Part shown: in pieces, positions 1-7,939 of the stretch
Layout of the letters: every line of letters begins with the position of its first letter
Numbering within the stretch: the stretch's first letter is position 1
Assembly (NCBI GenBank): GCA_016703895.1
Contig: JADJBE010000003.1
Span: 291,077 to 355,076, forward strand
Source of the DNA: Pseudomonadota bacterium
GTDB taxonomy: Bacteria > Pseudomonadota > Gammaproteobacteria > Steroidobacterales > Steroidobacteraceae
Reading direction: 5' to 3'
DNA length: 64,000 nt
The notes under the pieces: generated by a model
Database searches by the model: none
The model's input: the letters and a program-made list of their open reading frames with translations, nothing else
What the model was told of the DNA's origin: nothing
Position numbers and translations under genes: made by a program

Positions 1-192
1 GGTCGTTTGGCACAGACTGCGCAGGTCTGCAAGTGTCCGATGTCGTGGAGCAGGTGGCGAACCGCAGGCGATTTCGATGAGCACTAACGGATGGCAGTAC
101 ACCTGGTCGTCGGCCAGCAATGCTGCCAGCCTTGAGTTGGGCTGCCGGAAATGCGCAACCCAGATGGAGGTGTCGGCGAGGACGCCTGCCAC
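1..192 (-). CDS. VapC-like PIN-domain toxin, 3' part cut by window edge
   Basis: Reading the minus strand from a GTG at 192 gives 64 codons open to the window edge. The start of the protein, MAGVLADTSIWVAHF, is the classic first strand of a PIN domain, with the first acidic metal ligand at Asp7; a second acidic residue lies in VLIEIACG near residue 40. PIN toxins of VapBC modules are Mg-dependent ribonucleases that cut tRNA or rRNA. The gene starts nine bases after the stop of a VapB-like antitoxin, the usual toxin-second order. The C-terminal half, with the remaining acidic residues, lies outside the window, so activity cannot be judged. Confidence 0.85.
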   Translation of the reverse strand, partial: MAGVLADTSIWVAHFRQPNSRLAALLADDQVYCHPLVLIEIACGSPPAPRHRTLADLRSLCQTT

Positions 193-201
193 GGTGGCCG
201 G

Positions 202-399
202 CTAACTGTGCGGGCGGCGACGTGGTATCGGCTTCATGCTCGGCGCCTTGCCACCGAGAGATGCCAGTCGCTTCGCGGCCTGAACCCGAATGAACGTCTT
301 GACGGCTTCGCGGAATAAGTCCGCTCTGTCCATCTCGGGGTCCGCCATTTCCAGCGCCTTGTTGTAGAGATCGTCGTCCAGCGTAACTGTGGTTCGCAC
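202..399 (-). CDS. VapB-family ribbon-helix-helix antitoxin
   Basis: A 65-residue protein beginning MRTTVTLDDDLYNKALEMA, the standard opening of VapB antitoxins in the DUF2191/RHH group. The N-terminal beta strand and two helices bind DNA as a dimer, and the basic tail (PIPRRRPHS) would contact the PIN toxin encoded just downstream. I chose the GTG at 399 because family members begin exactly at MRTTVTL; a GTG at 411 would add four residues. A perfect six-base inverted repeat sits upstream at 418-435, consistent with autorepression. Confidence 0.85.
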   Translation of the reverse strand: MRTTVTLDDDLYNKALEMADPEMDRADLFREAVKTFIRVQAAKRLASLGGKAPSMKPIPRRRPHS

Positions 400-417
400 G
401 CTTGTCCGCACCCGTAT

Positions 418-463
418 TGATGCAATATGGCATCATTTTCGATGCCTGCAGCGCTGCCGTCAA
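418..463 (-). promoter_or_regulatory. Predicted vapBC promoter and operator
   Basis: On the minus strand a TTGACG box (458-463) and a GAAAAT box (435-440) are separated by 17 bases. Immediately downstream, at 418-435, TGATGC and GCATCA form a perfect inverted repeat with a six-base spacer, placed where transcription would start. This is the geometry expected for repression by the VapB RHH dimer. The promoter match is moderate, the repeat is exact. Confidence 0.55.
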
Positions 464-527
464 TGCTAAGGCGGTGCGGTTGGCCGGGCGACGCTAGCGG
501 CCGACCGGGCTGAGATCGCGAATATCC

Positions 528-572
528 TTGAGAATGTAACCATCATGACCCATTATATCGTTTAATGAGTCA
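528..572 (+). promoter_or_regulatory. Predicted promoter and operator of the HipB-like gene
   Basis: TTGAGA at 528-533 and CATTAT at 551-556 are 17 bases apart. The second box lies inside an inverted repeat: TGACCCATTA (546-555) and TAATGAGTCA (563-572) match at nine of ten positions, with a seven-base spacer. The ATG of the regulator follows 13 bases later. A HipB-like protein binding here would block its own promoter. Confidence 0.55.
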
Positions 573-585
573 AGAAGGTTTCTAA

Positions 586-900
586 ATGCCAACACCAACA
601 ACACCGCCGAGTGCCGTCCGCCGCACCTTGCGCAAGCTAGGTCAGGACATCCAGGATGCGCGCAAACGGCGTGCCTTGACCATGGAGATCGTGGCGGATC
701 GGGCCTTTACGTCGCGCAAGACCCTTGCCCGCGTCGAGGGCGGCGACCACGGCGTGAGTGTCGGCATCTATGCCTCCGTTCTCAATGCCCTCGGCATGCT
801 CGATGCGCTCGGTGACGTTGCCGATCCTTCGCAGGACGAGCTCGGCATGGCGCTGGCATCGGCGAGCCTGCCCAAACGGGTGAGACCGCGCAGCAAGTGA
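586..900 (+). CDS. HipB-like XRE-family repressor, without HipA
   Basis: A 104-residue protein with one helix-turn-helix of the HipB type. Residues 14-70 hold LRKLGQDIQDARKRRALTM, then a turn helix ending in SRKTLARVEGG, a pattern typical of HipB partners of HipA kinases. In HipBA modules this protein both represses the operon and neutralises the kinase. No hipA follows: the next gene, 140 bases on, is a MntA-type antitoxin. It may be a leftover antitoxin, a solitary regulator, or a controller of the neighbouring MntA/HepT pair. The promoter-overlapping repeat just upstream supports autoregulation. Confidence 0.75.
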   Translation: MPTPTTPPSAVRRTLRKLGQDIQDARKRRALTMEIVADRAFTSRKTLARVEGGDHGVSVGIYASVLNALGMLDALGDVADPSQDELGMALASASLPKRVRPRSK

Positions 901-1005
901 GATAATCGGCTTGACGGTGAATCGAATCCCCTGACTAGTGACCGCAAGCGGCGCGGCAATTCTAATCGCTGCCGATGCAGCATTCAGAGGCAGTGGATGC
1001 AGACA

Positions 1006-1015
1006 GTGACGTCAC
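1006..1015. promoter_or_regulatory. Ten-base palindrome upstream of mntA/hepT
   Basis: GTGACGTCAC is a perfect ten-base palindrome 28 bases before the chosen mntA start. Its position is suitable for an operator, but no convincing promoter boxes are visible next to it and a ten-base palindrome can occur by chance. Confidence 0.25.
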
Positions 1016-1042
1016 GGCCTGACAAAATGCGAGGACTTGAAC

Positions 1043-1342
1043 GTGAGCGATATGACGCGAGACGAAACAGTGCGACGACTGCAGGCGGCGAAGGGCGAGC
1101 TCGCTCGCCGTTTCGGCGTTGTCAATCTTGCGCTGTTCGGATCCCTGGCGCGCGATGACGCGAGGCCAGACAGCGATATCGACATTCTCGTCTCGTTCGA
1201 CGGGCCGGCCACCTCAAAACGTTATTTCGGCGTGCAGTTCTATCTCGAAGACCTCTTCGGCCGACCGGTGGATCTGGTTACCGAGAAGGCCGTACGGCGC
1301 GAGCTGCGTCCATTCATCGAGGCCGAGGCGGTCCATGTCTGA
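1043..1342 (+). CDS. mntA: MntA-type nucleotidyltransferase antitoxin
   Basis: A minimal nucleotidyltransferase of 99 residues. The active site reads LFGSLARDD then DSDIDILV, which fits the G-S-x10-D-x-D signature of the MNT family. Such proteins add AMP to a tyrosine in the partner HEPN toxin, switching it off. I chose the GTG at 1043 because a GAGGA ribosome site lies seven bases upstream; TTG at 1037 or ATG at 1052 are alternatives. The stop overlaps the start of hepT by eight bases, which fixes the pair as one transcript. Confidence 0.88.
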   Translation: MSDMTRDETVRRLQAAKGELARRFGVVNLALFGSLARDDARPDSDIDILVSFDGPATSKRYFGVQFYLEDLFGRPVDLVTEKAVRRELRPFIEAEAVHV

Positions 1343-1694
1343 TTCAATTCGCGGGGAACGCGAATGGCGTTTGTATGTTGACGATATGCTCGATTTCGCA
1401 CGCAAGGTTGAAGCATACACGGCCGATCTAGATCAGTTGGCGTTCGTGAGCGACGGCTTGACCTACGACGCCACGCTGCGCAATCTAGCGCTCATTGGCG
1501 AGTCGGCCGCGCGTATTCCAGAGTCCGTACGCGATGCTCGCCCGGAAATTCCCTGGCGGCAAATTATCGCCACCCGCAATCGCCTGATCCACGCGTATCT
1601 CGGAATCGACGACGACACAATTTGGAGCATCATTCGGGACGACATTCCTGACCTGCTCAAGGCTCTCGAACGATTGCGGCAGACAGAAGGCTAA
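1335..1694 (+). CDS. hepT: HepT-type HEPN ribonuclease toxin
   Basis: A 119-residue all-alpha HEPN protein. The catalytic R-x4-H motif is present as RNRLIH at residues 81-86 and is followed by A-Y, giving the R-x4-H-x-Y form in which the tyrosine (residue 88) is the site AMPylated by MntA. HepT cleaves tRNA when not modified. It overlaps mntA by eight bases. Length and motif spacing are normal, so the module should be functional. Confidence 0.88.
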   Translation: MSDSIRGEREWRLYVDDMLDFARKVEAYTADLDQLAFVSDGLTYDATLRNLALIGESAARIPESVRDARPEIPWRQIIATRNRLIHAYLGIDDDTIWSIIRDDIPDLLKALERLRQTEG

Positions 1695-1997
1695 ATTGGC
1701 GGCTTCTCTAATGTCTCGCGCTGCGACCATTTTTTGCGAGCCTTCTAAAGGTATAAGGCGCGTTGCGCTACGAAGTCTAAATTGTAAGCGAGTGTGTTCG
1801 TGGGATTAGTCAATCCCAACGTTCCGGGGGTCAAGCGCGTTCGCGAGAGCGCCAACCCGCGAGCGAATCTGGCAGAATCCAGGCGACACAACATAAGAAG
1901 ATCGGACGGATTCGGTCCACAGCAAGCAAGCCGGTGACAACCTTTGCCCGGGGCGCTGAATTGCCGAATCGCGCGCCCACGAGGATGAGCAATTCGG
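1695..1997. other. Intergenic stretch with a short perfect inverted repeat
   Basis: About 300 bases without a credible gene. The only structure I see is TGGGATT / AATCCCA at 1801-1807 and 1812-1818 with a four-base loop. There is no T tract after it, so it is not a clear terminator, and it does not resemble a tRNA arm. The stretch separates the toxin-antitoxin pair from the helicase gene. Confidence 0.4.
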
Positions 1998-3965
1998 ATG
2001 AACATACAGCCCGCCGCCGTGATCAGCAGCGCTCCAAAGCTGCCAATAGCTGATATCCAAAAACTCATCATCGATAGAGGTCGCCTAACCAAAGACGATA
2101 TTCGCTTAATGTGGGATCTTTCCGAGGACGATTACGCGATCCTCAAGGGAGAGCTCGAGGGCAACAGACTGCTCGCCCCTGGTCCGCGGGGCTCGGGTGG
2201 ATTCATCGCTCACTTCGCCCAGCGGCAAAAGCAGGCTCGGGGCGCTGACGCTGACGCCACCATTGAGTTCCGCAATCCTCACGAGGCAGCTGCGGCTGCT
2301 CGGCTGACCGAGCTGCTGTCTCATAAAGATCTGGAAGATCTGCTGGAAGACTTGGTCTACACGATTCGTCGCGCTCGCCAAAAGCTTACGGGGGAAGACC
2401 GGCGCGGCAGTAAGTCGGAGTTGGCGGCAGCATTGCTGACGAAACACGGGATTGATCTCTTTGCGGACAAGGTCGTTAGGGCGCTGGTCGCCAAGCGAGC
2501 CAAGGTGCAGGCACCCTCACGCTGGCACGCCGGCAAGGGGACTGCCTTGGCATTTGTTGAGCGCGCTCGCTTCCCGATTGAATACGGCGGCATACCGGCA
2601 GCCGATACGCCTGTCGACTTCGAATACCTTGAAGGGCGGGCGGACTTACGTCCGCTGCAAGACTTTCAACAGGAAGTCCAATGGAAGTTGCAGCGTGTCT
2701 TGGATCGACCGGGGCAGCGGGCGATTGTTACCTTGCCCACCGGCGCAGGCAAGACTCGAGTCGCGGTCGATACCATCCGTGACTGGCTGACCAAGCGATT
2801 CCGGACCAAAGCGACCGGCGAGGGCAACGTCGTGCTTTGGCTTGCGCATACCGATGAGCTTTGCGAGCAGGCGTACGCCTGTTTTCGAGATGTGTGGCAG
2901 GGCTCGAGCGATGTTTGCCCGATGTTGCTGTTCCGCTTCTGGGGCCAGTACACGCGAGATCTGGAGAAGCACCATGAGACGTTGCAGACGCTCGATCAAC
3001 GACCAGCAGTACTGATCTCCACGCCGCATCGCCTCGCCAATTTGATCGACGACAAAGTCGCCGAAGGCGCCCCCATCCTGGCGGCGTTGAAGCGGCTAAC
3101 GGGTCTCATCATTGTGGATGAGGCGCATCGCGCGGCTGCGCCAAGTTACATGAAGATTATGGAGGCCTTTGCGTGGACGGCTCAAGTGCCGGTTGTTATC
3201 GGCCTGACGGCAACCCCATTTCGTCAAGAGTATGCGCCTAACGACCCGAGTGCCGGCACAAAAGAATTGCGCAATTTGTTCCAGACGATTATCGAGCCGG
3301 CAGATACCTTGGGTGAAGGCCCGAGAACGGAGTTGCAGTCGCGCGGCTTTTTGGCGAAACCTATTTTCAGTATCATCAAGTCGAATACGCGGCTCAAAGC
3401 ACCCGAAGGCGTGGATCTCGACAACCCCAGCGAAGACGACATCGACAAAATTGACTACGCGCTGAAGATCCGTGCCGATCAACCTGATCGACGCATGGTG
3501 ATCCTGGAAGAGCTCCGTCGGATTTGCAAAGACCCAACCGCGTCGATCATCTATTTCGGCCCGACGGTGCAGGACGCAGAGTGCATGGCCTTCCTCTTGC
3601 GGCATTGCGCAATCGAGTCAGCATTCATCAGCGGCGAAACACGCGATGTCACGCGTCGCAAGGTAATCGGCGACTTCAAGGCTGGCAAGTTGCAGGTTCT
3701 TTGCAACTGCGAGGTCCTGACAACAGGCTTCGATGCGCCGCGAGTCACTCACGTAGTACTGGCTCGACCGACTGTCAGCCAAGTGCTTTACGAGCAGATG
3801 GTTGGACGCGGATTGCGTGGCGAGAAATTCGGCGGCACGGCGACCTGCCATATCGTCGATCTCGAGGATAGTTATCGTGCGGATCGGCCGCAGCTTGGGT
3901 ACAAGAAGTTTCGGGAGGTTTGGGCGGTGTTGAGCAATCCGCGGCGTCGAGCTCACGATCGATGA
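1998..3965 (+). CDS. Winged-helix plus SF2 DEAH helicase, stand-alone
   Basis: A 655-residue protein. Residues 1-75 look like a helix-turn-helix unit (LTKDDIRLMWDLSEDDYAIL, then a GPRGSGGF wing), followed by a charged helical linker. The superfamily 2 motor starts near residue 215: Walker A TGAGKT at 248-253, DEAH at 374-377, TATP at 404-407, and a motif VI of the form QMVGRGLRG near the end. This is the UvrB/Res-type motor of type I and III restriction subunits, but there is no nuclease or methylase domain. It ends 71 bases before hsdM. It could be an accessory of the restriction locus or a separate defence ATPase. Confidence 0.7.
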   Translation: MNIQPAAVISSAPKLPIADIQKLIIDRGRLTKDDIRLMWDLSEDDYAILKGELEGNRLLAPGPRGSGGFIAHFAQRQKQARGADADATIEFRNPHEAAAAARLTELLSHKDLEDLLEDLVYTIRRARQKLTGEDRRGSKSELAAALLTKHGIDLFADKVVRALVAKRAKVQAPSRWHAGKGTALAFVERARFPIEYGGIPAADTPVDFEYLEGRADLRPLQDFQQEVQWKLQRVLDRPGQRAIVTLPTGAGKTRVAVDTIRDWLTKRFRTKATGEGNVVLWLAHTDELCEQAYACFRDVWQGSSDVCPMLLFRFWGQYTRDLEKHHETLQTLDQRPAVLISTPHRLANLIDDKVAEGAPILAALKRLTGLIIVDEAHRAAAPSYMKIMEAFAWTAQVPVVIGLTATPFRQEYAPNDPSAGTKELRNLFQTIIEPADTLGEGPRTELQSRGFLAKPIFSIIKSNTRLKAPEGVDLDNPSEDDIDKIDYALKIRADQPDRRMVILEELRRICKDPTASIIYFGPTVQDAECMAFLLRHCAIESAFISGETRDVTRRKVIGDFKAGKLQVLCNCEVLTTGFDAPRVTHVVLARPTVSQVLYEQMVGRGLRGEKFGGTATCHIVDLEDSYRADRPQLGYKKFREVWAVLSNPRRRAHDR

Positions 3966-4036
3966 GTGTCAAGGTTGTATTCGACTATATAAATGAGCTC
4001 TTCTTCTCGCTGCCCGAATACGCACAGGCTTGACCC

Positions 4037-6736
4037 ATGGCGATAAAAAAATCCGACCTCTACTCCTCCCTCTGGGCCTCGTGCGACGAGCTGCGCGGCG
4101 GCATGGATGCCAGCCAGTACAAGGACTACGTCCTGTTCATGCTGTTCATCAAGTACATCACCGACAAGTACGGCAACAGCAGCGACTTCGCCCCGCCGGT
4201 GGTCATCCCCAAGGGCGCGAGCTTCAAGGACATGATCGCCCTCAAGGGCAAGAGCGACATCGGCGACAAGATCAACACGCAGATCATCGCCCCGCTGGTC
4301 AGCGCCAACGCCCGGTTGGCTCGCAGCGACTTCCCCGACTTCAACGACTCCAACAAGCTCGGCGAAGGCAAGGACAAGGTCGATAAGCTCACCAACCTGA
4401 TAAACATCTTTGCCAGGCCCGCGCTCGACTTCTCGAAGAACCGCGCCGAGCACGACGACATCCTCGGCGACGCCTACGAATACCTGATGCGGCACTTCGC
4501 CACCGAGAGCGGCAAGAGCAAGGGCCAGTTCTACACCCCCCGCCGAGGTCAGCCGCATCATCGCCAAGGCGATCGGGATCTCGCCGCAGAACACCAAGGC
4601 GTCCACCACCGCCTACGACCCGACCTGCGGCTCGGGCTCGCTGCTCCTCAAGGTGGCCGCGGAGTCGGGCAGGCACATCACGCTCGAGGGCCAGGAGAAG
4701 GACGTGACCACGGCGGGCCTGGCCCGCATGAACATGATCCTGCACGACTTCCCCACGGCCAACATCGTCTCGGGCAACACCCTGGCCGCGCCCAAGTTCA
4801 AGGACGGCGAAAGCTTACGCACCTACGACTATGTCGTCGCCAATCCGCCGTTCTCCGACAAGACCTGGACGACTGGGCTCACGCCGTCGAACGATCCGTT
4901 CCAGCGTTTCACCTGGGGCGAGCCGCCCGTCAAGCAGGGCGACTACGCCTACCTGCTGCACATCATCCGCTCGATGAAAAGCGCGGGCAAAGGCGCCTGC
5001 ATCCTGCCCCACGGCGTGCTCTTCCGCGGCGGTGCAGAGGCCACCATCCGCCAGCAGCTCGTTCGCTCCGGCTACCTCAAGGGCATCATCGGCCTGCCCG
5101 CCAACCTCTTCTACGGCACCGGCATCCCCGCCTGCATCCTGGTGATCGACAAAGAGAACGCCGCCGCTCGCAAGGGCGTGTTCATGATCGACGCCTCCAA
5201 GGGCTTCCGCAAAGACGGCCCGAAGAACCGGCTGCGCGAGCAGGACCTGCACAAGATCGTCGACACCTTCACCCGGCAGGCCGACGTGCCGCGCTATGCC
5301 CGCATGGTGCCGCTCACCGAGATCGCCGACCCGAAGAACGACTTCAACCTCAACCTGCCGCGCTACATCGACTCGAGCTCCCCCGAGGACCTGCAGGACA
5401 TCGACGGTCACCTGCGCGGCGGCATCCCCGAGCGCGACCTGGACGCGCCGGAAACGGAATTGGCTGCGTACTGGAAGGTGCTGCCCAGCGTGCGTGGCGA
5501 GCTGTTCGAGGCCTTCGACAACTCGGGGGGCCGCCCCGGCTACGTGCGTCTGAGGCCGGCGCTCACCGAGGTGAAGCCGGCCATCTTCGGCCACGCCGAG
5601 TTCGCCGCCTTTCAGCAGCAGGCGACGAAGGTCTTCGCCAACTGGCGCAAGGCCACCACGCCGCGCCTCACCGGCTTCGGCAAGGATGGCCACCCCAAGG
5701 CTCTGATCGAGACCATCGCCGAAGACCTGCTGGCCGCGTTCCATGAGGCGCCGCTGCTCGATGCCTACGACATCTACCAACACCTGATGGACTACTGGGC
5801 CGAGACAATGCAAGACGATGCGTATCTCATCGCCGCCGACGGCTGGGTGGCCAGGGCGCATCGCGTGATCGAAGAGGTGAAGAGTGGCAAGAAGAAAGGT
5901 GAGCGGAAGGACAAGGGCTGGGCCTGTGACCTGATCCCGAAGCCGCTCATCGTTGCTCGTTTCTTTGCCAGGGAGCAGGCAGCCCTAGAGCAACTGGAGA
6001 CCGATCTCGAATCAGTTTCTGCTGGGCTTGACGAACTTGCGGAAGAGCATGGTGGCGAAGAGGGCGCGTTGAAGGACATCTCCAGCAAGGCCGACGCACA
6101 AGCCGCCTACACGCAGGCACTTGTCTCACTGTGGAGCGATGACAACAGACCTGCCTGTAACAAGTACACCGCCTTGATGAATGAGGCCAATGAGCACACG
6201 ACCCCCTCACTCTCTCAAGAACACAGGGCAAGCTACCTCAGGCGGTGGACCAATTGGCTGTAACGGGCGGTCACGCAGAACGCGCGACCCTCAACAGGTA
6301 CCTCGAAGCGGTCAGGATGCAGAAAGCCAGTTCCAAGCATGCCCAACCACTGGCCAAGGTTGAGCCCCACTACCGTGAGCGCCTGGAAGACTGAGCTTCA
6401 GCCTGCCCGCAGGCTACGCCGGCCACGGACGAGCAAAGCGCGCTGAAAGGAATGGTCAAAGGGGCCGACGACGCCCTCGACACGCTGGCCTACGCCAAGT
6501 ACCCCAAGCTCACCGAGGCCGAGATCAAGACGCTGGTGGTGGACGACAAGTGGATGGTCCGCCTCTCGGGCGCCGTGAAGGGCGAACTCGACCGCGTGTC
6601 GCAGACCCTCACCGGCCGCATCCGCGAGCTGGCCGAACGCTACGCCACGCCGCTGCCGATCCTCACCGAAGAAGTGGAGACGCTTGCCGCCCGGGTCGAC
6701 GAGCATCTCAAGAAGATGGGGGCGGTATGGAAGTGA
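4037..6736 (+). pseudogene. hsdM: Type I restriction modification methylase HsdM, frameshifted
   Basis: The N6-adenine methyltransferase subunit, about 800 residues if whole. The N-terminal HsdM domain (KSDLYSSLWASCDELRGGMDA) runs in one frame up to GQFYTP, where a run of six C (4536-4541) throws the frame. Deleting one C restores AEVSRIIAKAIGI and leads into motif I (DPTCGSGSLLL) and motif IV (ANPPFSD), open to 6263. The expected C-terminal block (YAKYPKLTEAEIKTLVVDDKW to MGAVWK) appears in a third frame at 6452-6736, so about 6,100-6,450 is also disordered. The product as written would stop shortly after the catalytic domain begins. Methylase motifs themselves are intact. Confidence 0.88.
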
Positions 6737-7939
6737 GGCCCGGCTACAAGCAGACGGACGTGGGCGTCATTCCGGAGGACTGGGAAGTTCGACAGTCTCC
6801 GAACACCTGCAGGATCTACGCGGGTGGGGACGTGCCGAAACACCCGGTTGCGCAAACCCAGTCCGCAGCCCATCCCGACCCATGTCGCCAACGCACTTCA
6901 GAACAAGGGCTTGTATGGCTACACGGCCGAGCGACGTTCGAATGCGGACTCCCTAACGATCAGCGCGCGCGGATACCTGGGACACGCCGAGTATAGAGAC
7001 CAGCCGTTCTTTCCGATTGTTCGGCTCTTGGTCCTGGAGCCTACTGGGGAGCTGGACGCACGATATACCACCTACGCAGTCAATGATCGCGTCAGATTCT
7101 CCGTAGAAAGTACTGGTGTGCCCCAGCTCACCGCGCCTCAGGTCGGGAAGTATTCGGTGGCTGCACCTCCGACCCTCCCCGAACAACGCGCCATCGCGGC
7201 GGCGTTGAGCGATGTGGATGCGCTGCTGGGCGGGCTGGATCGGCTCATCGCCAAGAAGCGCGACCTCAAACAGGCCGCCATGCAGCAGCTCCTGACCGGC
7301 CAGACCCGCCTCCCCGGCTTCCACGGCGAGTGGGAGGTGAAGCGGTTGGGGGAGACCGGCGACATCAGAAGCGGCGGAACCCCGAGCACGACGCAAGCGC
7401 ACTTCTGGAACGGTGATGTGCCTTGGTGCACGCCGACGGACATCACAGGACTTCTTGGTCGCAAGTACCTAATCGACACAGCACGCACGATCTCTCGGGC
7501 GGGTCTGCAATCCAGTTCTGCGGAAGTCATTCCGCCGCGGTCCCTGATCATGACGTCCAGGGCGACGATCGGCGAATGCGCAATCAACCTCGTCGCGATG
7601 ACTACCAACCAAGGGTTCAAGAACATCGTGCCCTTCCCCGAGATCGACGTCGAGTTCCTTTACTACCTGATGACGACGCAGAAGGCCGGCCTCATATCCC
7701 TCTGCGGCGGCAGTACGTTCCTTGAGATCGGCAAGAAACAACTCAGTGCGTACGAGATCACGTTGCCGAAGGATCGCGTCGAACAAAGCTCCATCGCCAC
7801 CGTCCTCTCCGACATGGACGCCGAACTCACCGCGCTTGAACACCGCCGCGACAAGACCCGCGACCTCAAGCAGGCGATGATGCAGGAGCTGCTCACCGGC
7901 AAGACGCGGCTCGTTCCAGCAGGAGCGGCCCATGCCTGA
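6727..7939 (+). pseudogene. hsdS: Type I specificity subunit HsdS, frameshifted in first target domain
   Basis: The gene starts at ATG 6727, overlapping the hsdM end by ten bases, with the family opening GYKQTDVGVIPEDWEV. The frame is lost around 6845-6885, in the first target-recognition domain; from VANALQNKGLYGYTAE onward the protein continues in another frame to 7939. Both conserved coiled-coil spacers are recognisable (PEQRAIAAALSDVDALL...KKRDLKQAAMQQLLTG and QSSIATVLSDMDAELTAL...RDLKQAMMQELLTG). The second target domain, between them, is intact. HsdS sets the DNA sequence read by the whole complex, so this lesion would silence it. Confidence 0.85.

Noticed and set aside
1801..1818. Inverted repeat TGGGATT/AATCCCA as terminator or attachment site
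   Set aside because: No T tract follows, no tRNA arm is near, and no integrase is in the window.
4815..5861. Long open frame antisense to hsdM
   Set aside because: It is a GC-rich shadow of the methylase; no family pattern and no ribosome site.
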